A stretch of DNA of 62,589 nucleotides from Ga0077536 sp943370145 (lineage in GTDB: Bacteria; Pseudomonadota; Gammaproteobacteria; Ga0077536), in the NCBI GenBank assembly GCA_943370145.1, contig CALRPY020000024.1, positions 1 through 62,589 on the forward strand, in the 5' to 3' direction. Position numbers and translations under genes: made by a program. The notes under the pieces were generated by a model. That model did not search any database. It saw nothing but the letters and a program-made list of their open reading frames with translations, and was not told where the DNA came from. Positions 50,501-57,546 of the stretch are shown piece after piece (the first letter of the stretch is position 1; each line of letters opens with the position of its first letter).

Positions 50501-52113
50501 TGAACTTCTGTTCGAACGCGGTGAAGTTCACCGAATCGGGCGAAGTCTCCATCGTCGTGCGCCTGCTCGAACGGGGCGAGCAAGAGGCGCTGCTCGAGTT
50601 CGCGGTGCGCGATACCGGCATCGGCCTCAGCGAGGAACAGCAGGGTCGCCTGTTCCAGAGTTTCCAGCAGGGCGACACGTCGACCTCGCGGCGCTATGGC
50701 GGCACGGGACTGGGGCTCGTCATTTCGAAGCGGCTGATCGACCTGATGCACGGCGAGATCGGCGTCGACAGCGTGGTCGGCAAGGGCAGCACCTTCTGGT
50801 TCCGCGTGCGGCTCGGCATCGGCCGCGCGCAGGCGCCGGTGCTGCTGCCGGCGCCCGACCTGCGCGGCGCGCGCATGCTGGTCGTCGACGACAACGGCAC
50901 GGCTCGCACGGTGCTGAAGGACATGCTGACCCGCATGGGTTTCGTGGTCGACCAGGCGGCGTCGGGCGTGGTCGCGCTTGAATGCGTGCGGCAGGCCGCG
51001 CGGGCGAACCGGGACTACGCGGTCGTGTTCCTCGACTGGCGCATGCCGGGCATGGACGGCGTGACGACCGCGCAGCGTATCCGCGACCTCGGCCTCGCCG
51101 CGCCCCCGCGCTGCGTGATGGTCACGGCCCACGGCCGCGAGGAATTGATGCAGGAGGTGGCGGCCTGCGGTGTCACCAGCGTGCTGCTGAAGCCGGTGGC
51201 GCCTTCGCTGCTCTTCGACACCCTGATCCAGGTGCTCGGCGGACCCGCGCGCCCAGCCCCCGTCACCGTCGCGCCCGCGGCGAACGCCCAGGCGGACCTG
51301 GCCGCGCTGCGTGGCGCGCGCATCCTGCTGGTCGAGGACAACGAGTTGAACCAGGAAGTCGCGAAGGCGATGCTCGAAGCCCTGGGCCTCATCGTCGACA
51401 TCGCGGAGAACGGCCAGGTGGCCGTGGGCAAGGTGCAGGAAGCGTCCTATGACCTCGTTTTCATGGATATGCAGATGCCGGTGATGGACGGGCTGGCCGC
51501 GACCCGTGCGATCCGCCGCCTGCCGGGGACAGGCGTCGTGCCCATCGTCGCGATGACCGCGAACGTCCTGCAGCAGGATCGCGAACGCTGCTTCGAGGCC
51601 GGCATGAACGACTATCTCTGCAAACCCATCGAGCCCGCGCTGCTGACGGCCGCGCTGAAGCGCTGGATCAGGCCGCAAGGCGCCGGCGGCGCGCAATCCG
51701 GCCTGCGTGCCGCCGGCGAGGCGGGCCTTGGGCTGGACATCGAAGGCCTCGACGTGGACGGCGCGCTGCGGCGGGTGGCCGGGAATGCGCCGTTGCTGCT
51801 GTCGCTGCTGCGCAGGTTCGTCGACGGCAACCGTCACGCCGTCGCCGACATCGCCCACCTGCTCGAGACCGGCGACCGGGCGGGCGCCGAGCGTCGCGCC
51901 CACACGCTGAAGGGAGTCGCGGCCACGCTGGGCGCGACGCGCCTGCACGCGGCGGCGACCGATCTGGAAGCCGCGCTGCACGAGCATCCGGAATCCGCGG
52001 AGACCGCGCAGCGGCTGGCGACGCTGGGCGCCGTGCTGGTCTCCCTGTGCGCCGAACTCGACCGGCAGCTGCCCGGCGTCGCCGTCGACGCTGACGCGCA
52101 ACCCACCGCCTGA
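47545..52113 (+). CDS. Hybrid sensor histidine kinase (SBP3-PAS-PAS-PAS-HK-REC-REC-HPt)
   Basis: 1522 residues. Order: basic N terminus with signal/anchor (about 35-54), periplasmic SBP_bac_3 (57-275: VVGDDNYPPFLFQDSTGAAVGY), membrane helix (287-309), PAS (332-437), a GAF-like region (452-568), PAS (582-692), PAS (735-847), HisKA with H874 in MSHEIRTPMNAI, HATPase (972-1090; NFCSNAVKF, DTGIGL, GTGLGL), receiver 1 with D1164 (FLDWRMPGMDG), receiver 2 with D1308 (FMDMQMPVMDG) and HPt with H1453 (AHTLKGVAATLG). A BvgS/EvgS-like phosphorelay whose DNA-binding partner is not encoded here. Its C-terminal half resembles the second hybrid kinase. Confidence 0.95.
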   Translation: MRTSSAVVIASRAAAVRAKSPRQAGGGAHRGLRRCQAALPLLVLGALLSAACASADERKVLRVVGDDNYPPFLFQDSTGAAVGYVADWWALWSKRTGIPVDVRARRFAEARQALVRGEVDVIDPIFRTPERERVHDFSPVYAEVPVGIYVHAGLRGITDLSGLKGFVVGTLEGDACAERLRSAGIDQIRAFPTNAAVVEHALRNDVRVFCLDEFPANYHLARHEGQQAFLKAFELGRGELHRAVRKGDVDTLRLIAQGAAAITAAEDAALREKWLPQPATDYGPLLRGAAAGLALLALFSVMLVFALRAARRRVRLQTAALEAERARFATLFHALPDPAWMKDPTGRYVVCNEAFATALGKSPDAVIGRTTGDFFGREVGARSAATERQALASDEPMRTIVWATFPGVGTRRLYETTKRRVLGPDGEPMGVIGIARDVTEQHELEEELQERIKEMRCLNAVYKATERVARPLEEVVREVAMALPSGLFYPESAAASVELMGVVHATADLRRAVVIHEADVEGEAERLGRVTIAYLEAHAPHDGEPFLSEEHRLVGLVAERLGIFMQARAASERLARAKRFAEQIIDTANVMVLGLDPQGGVLFLNATGQAITGYAEAELVGQDWFTQLLRYEAGADSRGKFLRAVATDEDSASMENTIWSRDGAARRIQWRYSTVLNPEGARIAVAFGVDVTEQREAEAALAEHQQHLEQLVASRTAELEATSASLRALNEEQQAVFDASTAGIVLLRDRAVVRCNRTMETMLGYAPGELVGRTSRIWFTDEESFLAAGRQVEQAFAAGEAYRDEVELVRKDGSRFWGRLHAAPIDPGDPAKGVAGMIRDITLERAAVEEIKRARAIAEEAARAKSDFLANMSHEIRTPMNAIIGMAHLALRTELTPRQRDYLSKIQGASEHLLGIINDILDFSKSEAGKLELEQAEFDLEKLLVNVTTLLSERIVAKGLEILLDVAPDVPRALLGDELRIRQVLLNFCSNAVKFTESGEVSIVVRLLERGEQEALLEFAVRDTGIGLSEEQQGRLFQSFQQGDTSTSRRYGGTGLGLVISKRLIDLMHGEIGVDSVVGKGSTFWFRVRLGIGRAQAPVLLPAPDLRGARMLVVDDNGTARTVLKDMLTRMGFVVDQAASGVVALECVRQAARANRDYAVVFLDWRMPGMDGVTTAQRIRDLGLAAPPRCVMVTAHGREELMQEVAACGVTSVLLKPVAPSLLFDTLIQVLGGPARPAPVTVAPAANAQADLAALRGARILLVEDNELNQEVAKAMLEALGLIVDIAENGQVAVGKVQEASYDLVFMDMQMPVMDGLAATRAIRRLPGTGVVPIVAMTANVLQQDRERCFEAGMNDYLCKPIEPALLTAALKRWIRPQGAGGAQSGLRAAGEAGLGLDIEGLDVDGALRRVAGNAPLLLSLLRRFVDGNRHAVADIAHLLETGDRAGAERRAHTLKGVAATLGATRLHAAATDLEAALHEHPESAETAQRLATLGAVLVSLCAELDRQLPGVAVDADAQPTA

Positions 52114-52152
52114 GCGGGCGGCCGCGCGGCGGTCGCGGCGCAAGCGGCGGGT

Positions 52153-53040
52153 TCAGGCCTTCCTGGTCGGCCGCTTGATGAGATCCGCCACCAGCGGGTT
52201 CGGAAACTGCCGCTTGAGCACGATCGCGTAGAAGCTCTCCGTCACCCCGGGGATGTTGCAGAGCTCGACGAGCACGCCGGACTTCAGTTCGTCGTGCACG
52301 ACGATCGGCGGCACGAGGGTGACCGCGTCATGTTCCCGCGCGAGCAATCTCAGCATCGCCATGTCGTCGACCTCGGCGACGATCGTCGGCCGGATGCCGG
52401 CAAGTTCCAGCACGCGATCGAAAGCCACGCGCACGTCGCTGTCGAGGCTCGGCAGCAGGACGGGCTCCGTGCGCAGATCGGCCGGAAAGCGGAACGCACG
52501 CCGCCGGCGGCGCGGCTTGCCGACGAGACTGACGGCCTGCTCGCGCAACAGGTGATTGCGCAGCGGCAGCCGCGCGTCGCGTCGCGCGGCGGTGTTCGAC
52601 AGCACCAGATCGAGTGCGTGCGCCTCGAGCTGCGCGAGCAGATCCCGCATCGTGCCCGAGCGCACCACCAGCTCCACATCGGCGCGGCCGATCACCGGAC
52701 GCAGGAACTCGAGCTGGAAATTGCGCGACAGCGTCGTCAGGGCGCCGACTTTCAGCACGCGCCGCCGATCGCCGGCGTGGCCCTCCAGGGTGTTCAGCAG
52801 TTCGGCGCCTGCCGCGAAGACCGTGTTCGCGTAGTCGAGCGCGATGCGTCCGGCTTCCGTGATGTGCAGGCGCTTGCCGGCCCGCTCGAACAGCGCGTGG
52901 CCAATCTGCTGTTCGAGCTTCTGGATTTGCACCGACAGGGCCGACTGCGACAGGTGCAGCTGTTCCGACGCGCGGGTGAGGCTGCCCTGGTTCGCGACGA
53001 CCCAGAAATAGTGCAGGTGGTTGTAGTTCAGCTGGCGCAT
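52153..53040 (-). CDS. LysR-family regulator next to dabBA
   Basis: 295 residues from the ATG at 53040 (a GTG four codons upstream is possible). The N-terminal winged HTH is clear (NYNHLHYFWVVANQGSLTRASEQLHLSQSALSVQIQKLE), closest in pattern to NhaR-type LysR proteins, followed by a two-lobed effector domain. The divergent arrangement with dabB over about 100 bp, with three TTTATTCA repeats between, strongly suggests it controls dabBA. The effector is unknown. Confidence 0.9.
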   Translation of the reverse strand: MRQLNYNHLHYFWVVANQGSLTRASEQLHLSQSALSVQIQKLEQQIGHALFERAGKRLHITEAGRIALDYANTVFAAGAELLNTLEGHAGDRRRVLKVGALTTLSRNFQLEFLRPVIGRADVELVVRSGTMRDLLAQLEAHALDLVLSNTAARRDARLPLRNHLLREQAVSLVGKPRRRRRAFRFPADLRTEPVLLPSLDSDVRVAFDRVLELAGIRPTIVAEVDDMAMLRLLAREHDAVTLVPPIVVHDELKSGVLVELCNIPGVTESFYAIVLKRQFPNPLVADLIKRPTRKA

Positions 53041-53043
53041 TGG

Positions 53044-53112
53044 TTTATTCACAAAACAGAAGAACTTTATTCAATCTATCCGTTTTTATTCAAATAGCTA
53101 AGCCCCTATAAA
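53044..53112 (+). promoter_or_regulatory. dabBA promoter with three TTTATTCA repeats
   Basis: TTTATTCA occurs at 53044-53051, 53066-53073 and 53085-53092, spaced 22 and 19 nt, about two helix turns each. TATAAA at 53107-53112 is a good -10; the -35 position is weak and overlaps the third repeat, as in activator-dependent promoters. With a start near 53119 the repeats lie around -75, -53 and -34, the usual footprint of LysR activators. Local AT content is far above the surroundings. Confidence 0.6.
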
Positions 53113-53144
53113 GGCGGCCGTCCTTCAAGCCGGAGACGACCGTC

Positions 53145-54770
53145 ATGCTGACTTCACTGCCCTGGCTCGTGTTGCTGGGTCCGCTCGCGCTCGCCGGCGC
53201 CGGCGTGCTGTTCATCGTTCGCGGGCGCCGCGCCGCCCGCGATCCGGCCCGCGTCGGCAGCCATCTCGCCGCGGCGATGCTCGTGCTGGCGGTCGCCGCG
53301 GCCGCCGTGGTGGCGCAGGACGGGCCGCAGCGGACGGGGCTCGCCGGCAGCAACGGCATCGGCTTCAGCGTGTGGCTCGACTCGCTGAGCGTGACGATGC
53401 TGCTGCTGGTGTCGTTCATCGGGCTCATCGTCGTGCGCTACAGTCGGCAGTACCTCGCCGGCGACCCGGGGCAGGCCCGCTTCGTCGGCCTGCTGTGCCT
53501 GGCGCTCGCGGCCGTCCTCGTGCTGATCGTCGCCGGCAACCTGCTGCAGTTCACGCTGGCCTGGATCGCGACGAGCCTCGCGCTGCACTGGCTGCTGCTG
53601 TTCTATCCGGAGCGTCCGGCGGCGCGGATTGCCGCGCGGAAGAAGTTCATCGCGAGTCGCCTCGGCGACCTCTGCCTCATCGGCGCCCTGCTGCTGCTCT
53701 ACCGGACTTTCGGCAGCCTGGACTACGCGGACCTCGTGCGCGGGGTGCACGCGCTGCGCGATACCGGCGAGCACTCGACAGCCGCGAGCGTCGCCGCCTG
53801 CCTGCTGGCCGCGGCCGCGCTGCTGAAGTCCGCTCAGTTTCCGCTGCACGGCTGGCTGCCCGAGGTCATGGAAACGCCGACACCGGTGTCCGCGCTGCTG
53901 CACGCGGGGATCATCAACGCCGGGGGCTTCCTCGTCCTGCGCTTCTCCGGGCTCATCAGCGCCAGCGGGCCCGCCATGGACCTGCTGGTGGTGGTGGGCG
54001 GCCTGACCGCGCTGTTCGGCTCGGTGGTCATGCTGACCCAGGCCTCGGTGAAGGTCGCCCTCGCGTATTCCACGGTCGCGCAGATGGGTTTCATGATGCT
54101 GCAGTGTGGGCTTGGCGCATTCAGCGCCGCAGCCCTGCACATCGTCGCCCACTCCCTGTACAAGGCGCACGCCTTCCTGTCCTCCGGCAGCGTGATCGAC
54201 CTGCAGCGCGCCGCGTGGACGCCATCCCCCGGCGGACAGCCCCACGCGGCCCGCATGGTCGTCGGGCTGCTGGCCGTCGTTGCCAGCGCGATTGCCGTCG
54301 GCGCCCTGTTCGGCGTGACGCTCGAAGACAAGCCGGGCCACCTCGCGCTGGGCACGATCGTGACCCTGGGCCTCGCGCACCTCGTCGCGAGTGGCATCGA
54401 CGAGCGGCCGAGCAGCTTCGTCATCGGTCTCACGGTCGCGCGCGCCGCGCTGGTGGCCGCGGCCTGGTTCTCGCTGCAGTGGGCCGCCGAAAGGTACTTC
54501 GCCGGCGCACTGCCTCCCTTTGCGAAGCCCGCGGGCCCGTTCGACCTCGTGCTCATCGGGCTGGTGGTGCTGTCGTTCGCCGCCCTGGCGCTGTTCCAGG
54601 GGCTGCTGCCACACCGCGCAGCGGAGTGGCAGGCGCTGTACGTCCTCGTCGCCAACGGTTTCTACGTCAACACGTGCGTCACGCGAGTGATGCTGCGCCT
54701 GTGGCCGGCCCTCGCGGGTGACGCGCGTGCGAACCATGCATTCAACGCCAACCAGGGAGTGCGGACATGA
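53145..54770 (+). CDS. dabB: DabB, membrane subunit of inorganic-carbon pump
   Basis: 541 residues, NuoL/MrpA-like polytopic protein of about 13-14 helices. Proton-channel core: LKSAQFPLHGWLPEVMETPTPVSALLHAGIINAGGFLVLR, with the conserved Lys and Glu, and HIVAHSLYKAHAFLSSGSVI with the helix-breaking histidines. Pairing with a DUF2309 gene separates it from true complex I subunits. DabB probably couples cation flow to DabA-driven CO2 hydration. GGAG lies 10 nt before the start. Confidence 0.93.
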   Translation: MLTSLPWLVLLGPLALAGAGVLFIVRGRRAARDPARVGSHLAAAMLVLAVAAAAVVAQDGPQRTGLAGSNGIGFSVWLDSLSVTMLLLVSFIGLIVVRYSRQYLAGDPGQARFVGLLCLALAAVLVLIVAGNLLQFTLAWIATSLALHWLLLFYPERPAARIAARKKFIASRLGDLCLIGALLLLYRTFGSLDYADLVRGVHALRDTGEHSTAASVAACLLAAAALLKSAQFPLHGWLPEVMETPTPVSALLHAGIINAGGFLVLRFSGLISASGPAMDLLVVVGGLTALFGSVVMLTQASVKVALAYSTVAQMGFMMLQCGLGAFSAAALHIVAHSLYKAHAFLSSGSVIDLQRAAWTPSPGGQPHAARMVVGLLAVVASAIAVGALFGVTLEDKPGHLALGTIVTLGLAHLVASGIDERPSSFVIGLTVARAALVAAAWFSLQWAAERYFAGALPPFAKPAGPFDLVLIGLVVLSFAALALFQGLLPHRAAEWQALYVLVANGFYVNTCVTRVMLRLWPALAGDARANHAFNANQGVRT

Positions 54771-57340
54771 CCATGAACTCATCCAGCCAGGTCGCCGCGG
54801 AGTCGATCATTGCGAGCGCGGCGTCGCGGTCGAATGCTGGCGCCGCGGCGGCGCGCGCGGCGCTCGTCGCTGCGATCGACCGCGCCTGCGCCCGCATCGC
54901 GCCGCTGTGGCCGCTGCGGCACTTCGTGGCCGTCAACCCGTTCCTCGGGCATACGGCGCTGCCGTTCGGCACGACCTGCGCCCGCTTCAGGCGCGTGCTG
55001 GGCGTCGACATGCTCATGCCGCGCGAGTTCTACCGGGCGGCGCTCGCGGACGGGCGCATCGAGGAGCGTGACCTGCTGGCTGCGCTGTCGGCGCAGCCGC
55101 GGACCGGTGCGACGCGCTTGACGCTTGCCGCCGTGAAGGCGGCACTGCAGGGCGAACGCACGCCGCACCCGGCGCCCGCGCGGGTCGTGACGGTCGAAGA
55201 TGCGCTCGACGCGCTCGGCGCCTGTCCGAAGCGGGCGACCGACCTCGTGACCGAGGAGATTTCGAAGTGGTGCGCCGCCTATTTCGACGAAAGCCAGAGC
55301 GTATGGCGCATGCCGTCGCGCGCGCTCGGGCCCTACGCCGCGTGGCGGGCATCGATGCGGCACGACCGCAATCCCGAGGTGCTCGGGGTCAAGGGCTTCC
55401 GGTCCACGGTGGCCGGCCTGCCGGACGCGCCGGTCGACGCAATCGCCGCCGTGGTCGAGAGCCTCGGCCTGTATCCGCACGTGCTCGAGGATTACTTCCA
55501 TCGCGCGCTGTTCGACATCGGCGGTTGGGCCGCCTACGCGCGCTACAGGACCTGGAATGCCGCCCTGGATGGACGGCGGGACGACACGCTGGTGCAAGTT
55601 CTCGCGGTGCGCATGGCCTGGACCCACGCACTCGCCCGCGCCCATGCGAGCGATGCGCTCACCGCGCACTGGCGCCGGGCCGTCGCCGCGGTCCGGCCGG
55701 CGCAGGACGAACACGCCGGGGACGACCCTGAACTCGCGCTCGATCTCCTGCTGCAGGAGGCCTACGAACGGGCGGGCCAGCGGCGCCTGATCGCGAGCCT
55801 CAGTCCGGTCGTGCGCGTCAGCCGCAGCGTGCTCCCCGGCGAGCGGCTGCCGCTGCAGGCCGCTTTCTGCATCGACGTCCGGTCGGAGGTGTTCCGCCGG
55901 GCGCTCGAGCAGGTCTGCCCGGTGGCGCAGACGATAGGCTTCGCCGGCTTTTTCGGCTTCCCTATCGAATATGTCCCGATCGGCCAGACGCACGGCGGCG
56001 CGCAGTGCCCGGTGCTGCTGAAGCCGACGTTCACGGTCTGCGAAGAGGTCCTGGATGCCGACGAGGGCGAGGCGGAGGAAGTGCTGGGCCTGCGCCGCCT
56101 GCGGCGGCGTGCGTCGAAAGCGTGGAAGTCCTTCAAGGGCGCGGCGGTGTCGTCCTTCACGTACGTGGAAACCATGGGCTTGCTGTTCGCCGGCAAGCTC
56201 GTCAGTGACAGCCTCGGCGTGACGCGCACGGTGGCCGATCCGCACACCGAGGGCCTGGCCCCCGACGTCATCGCGCGCAAGGGGCCGCGCATCGAACCGC
56301 GGGAGATCGGCGGCCGCCCGAGCGGCTTCACGCGCGAGGACAAGGTTGCGATGGCGCAAGCGGTGCTGCGCGGCATGTCGCTCACCGGCGGTTTTGCGCG
56401 TCTCGTGATGCTGACCGGCCACGGCAGCAGCACGGTGAACAATCCGCATGCGTCAGGTCTCGACTGCGGCGCCTGCGGCGGTCACAGCGGGGAAGCCAAC
56501 GCGCGCGTCGCCGCCGCCATCCTGAATGATCCACAGGTGCGCAATGCGCTCGGCTGGCGCGGCATCAGGATCCCCGACGACACCTGGTTCCTCGGTTGTC
56601 TGCACGACACCACGACGGACGAGGTGACGATATTCGACGAGGCCGCGGTGCCGGATTCGCACCGGGACGATCTGGCCCGCCTGCGCGACTGGCTGGCCCG
56701 CGCGGCGGCGCTCGCGCGTCGCGAGCGGGCGCCGCTGCTGGGCGAGACCCGATCCGCGCGGGCCGACGCCGCGGTGCGCGCCCGCAGCCGCGACTGGTCG
56801 CAGGTCCGCCCGGAATGGGGCCTCGCCGGCAACGCCGCATTCATCGCCGCGCCACGCTCGGCGACGGCCGGCACGGATCTGGGGGGGCGCGCCTTCCTGC
56901 ACAGTTACGACTGGCGGCTGGACAAGGACTTCAGCGTGCTGGAACTGATCATGACCGCGCCGATGGTGGTGGCCAGCTGGATCAACCTGCAGTACTACGG
57001 CTCCGCGGTTAACAATGGGCGTCTTGGCGCCGGCAACAAGGTGCTGCACAACGTCTGCGGCGGCATCGGTGTGCTCGAGGGCAACACGGGCGACCTGAGG
57101 GTCGGCCTGCCGTGGCAGTCGGTGCACGACGGCGAACGCCTGGTGCACGAGCCGCTGCGCCTGAACGTGTTCATCGCGGCGCCGATCGAGGCGATCGACC
57201 GGATCATCGCGAAGCGCCACGAGGTGCGTGAGCTGATCGACAACCGCTGGGTGCACCTGTTCGCGATGAACGATGCCGGCTGGCCGTCGCATCGTTACCT
57301 TGGCGGCAACCGGTGGGACAGTCTCGCCTGGCCGGCGTGA
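54767..57340 (+). CDS. dabA: DabA, zinc-dependent inorganic-carbon pump subunit (DUF2309)
   Basis: 857 residues, start overlapping the dabB stop (ATGA). The beta-carbonic-anhydrase-like zinc site is visible: C368 and D370 in AAFCIDVRSEVFRRAL, H552 in MLTGHGSSTVNNPHASG and C567 in GLDCGACGGHSGEANARV, the order of the zinc ligands reported for Halothiobacillus DabA. The N-terminal IAPLWPLRHFVAVNPFLGH is also conserved. With DabB it converts CO2 to bicarbonate vectorially. No carbon-fixation gene is next to it. Confidence 0.95.
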   Translation: MTMNSSSQVAAESIIASAASRSNAGAAAARAALVAAIDRACARIAPLWPLRHFVAVNPFLGHTALPFGTTCARFRRVLGVDMLMPREFYRAALADGRIEERDLLAALSAQPRTGATRLTLAAVKAALQGERTPHPAPARVVTVEDALDALGACPKRATDLVTEEISKWCAAYFDESQSVWRMPSRALGPYAAWRASMRHDRNPEVLGVKGFRSTVAGLPDAPVDAIAAVVESLGLYPHVLEDYFHRALFDIGGWAAYARYRTWNAALDGRRDDTLVQVLAVRMAWTHALARAHASDALTAHWRRAVAAVRPAQDEHAGDDPELALDLLLQEAYERAGQRRLIASLSPVVRVSRSVLPGERLPLQAAFCIDVRSEVFRRALEQVCPVAQTIGFAGFFGFPIEYVPIGQTHGGAQCPVLLKPTFTVCEEVLDADEGEAEEVLGLRRLRRRASKAWKSFKGAAVSSFTYVETMGLLFAGKLVSDSLGVTRTVADPHTEGLAPDVIARKGPRIEPREIGGRPSGFTREDKVAMAQAVLRGMSLTGGFARLVMLTGHGSSTVNNPHASGLDCGACGGHSGEANARVAAAILNDPQVRNALGWRGIRIPDDTWFLGCLHDTTTDEVTIFDEAAVPDSHRDDLARLRDWLARAAALARRERAPLLGETRSARADAAVRARSRDWSQVRPEWGLAGNAAFIAAPRSATAGTDLGGRAFLHSYDWRLDKDFSVLELIMTAPMVVASWINLQYYGSAVNNGRLGAGNKVLHNVCGGIGVLEGNTGDLRVGLPWQSVHDGERLVHEPLRLNVFIAAPIEAIDRIIAKRHEVRELIDNRWVHLFAMNDAGWPSHRYLGGNRWDSLAWPA

Positions 57341-57359
57341 CCTGGCGTGACAACGGGGC

Positions 57360-57394
57360 GCGCGCACGCCCGCATCGGGACCCTGCGTGCGCGC
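57360..57394 (+). terminator. Stem-loop after dabA
   Basis: GCGCGCACGC at 57360-57369 pairs with GCGTGCGCGC at 57385-57394 around a 15-nt loop, 20 nt after the dabA stop. There is no U-run, so it is a candidate Rho-associated or weak terminator. The rest of the 206-bp gap to the next kinase gene shows no clear promoter. Confidence 0.45.
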
Positions 57395-57546
57395 GCCTCG
57401 TTGGCCCCGGCGCGTGTCGCGGCCCGCCATGGGCGGGAAATTCTCCATTGTGCGCGATCAATCAAACCGGTTACTGAAGTCGCAGGCCGGCCGGTCCTTG
57501 GCCCGCCTTCCGCACGTCGCCGGCAGGGCCGGCGCGAGAGACCGCC

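Noticed and set aside
57341..57546. Riboswitch or strong promoter between dabA and the second kinase
   Set aside because: Only a GC hairpin is evident; no conserved aptamer pattern or paired -35/-10 was found.
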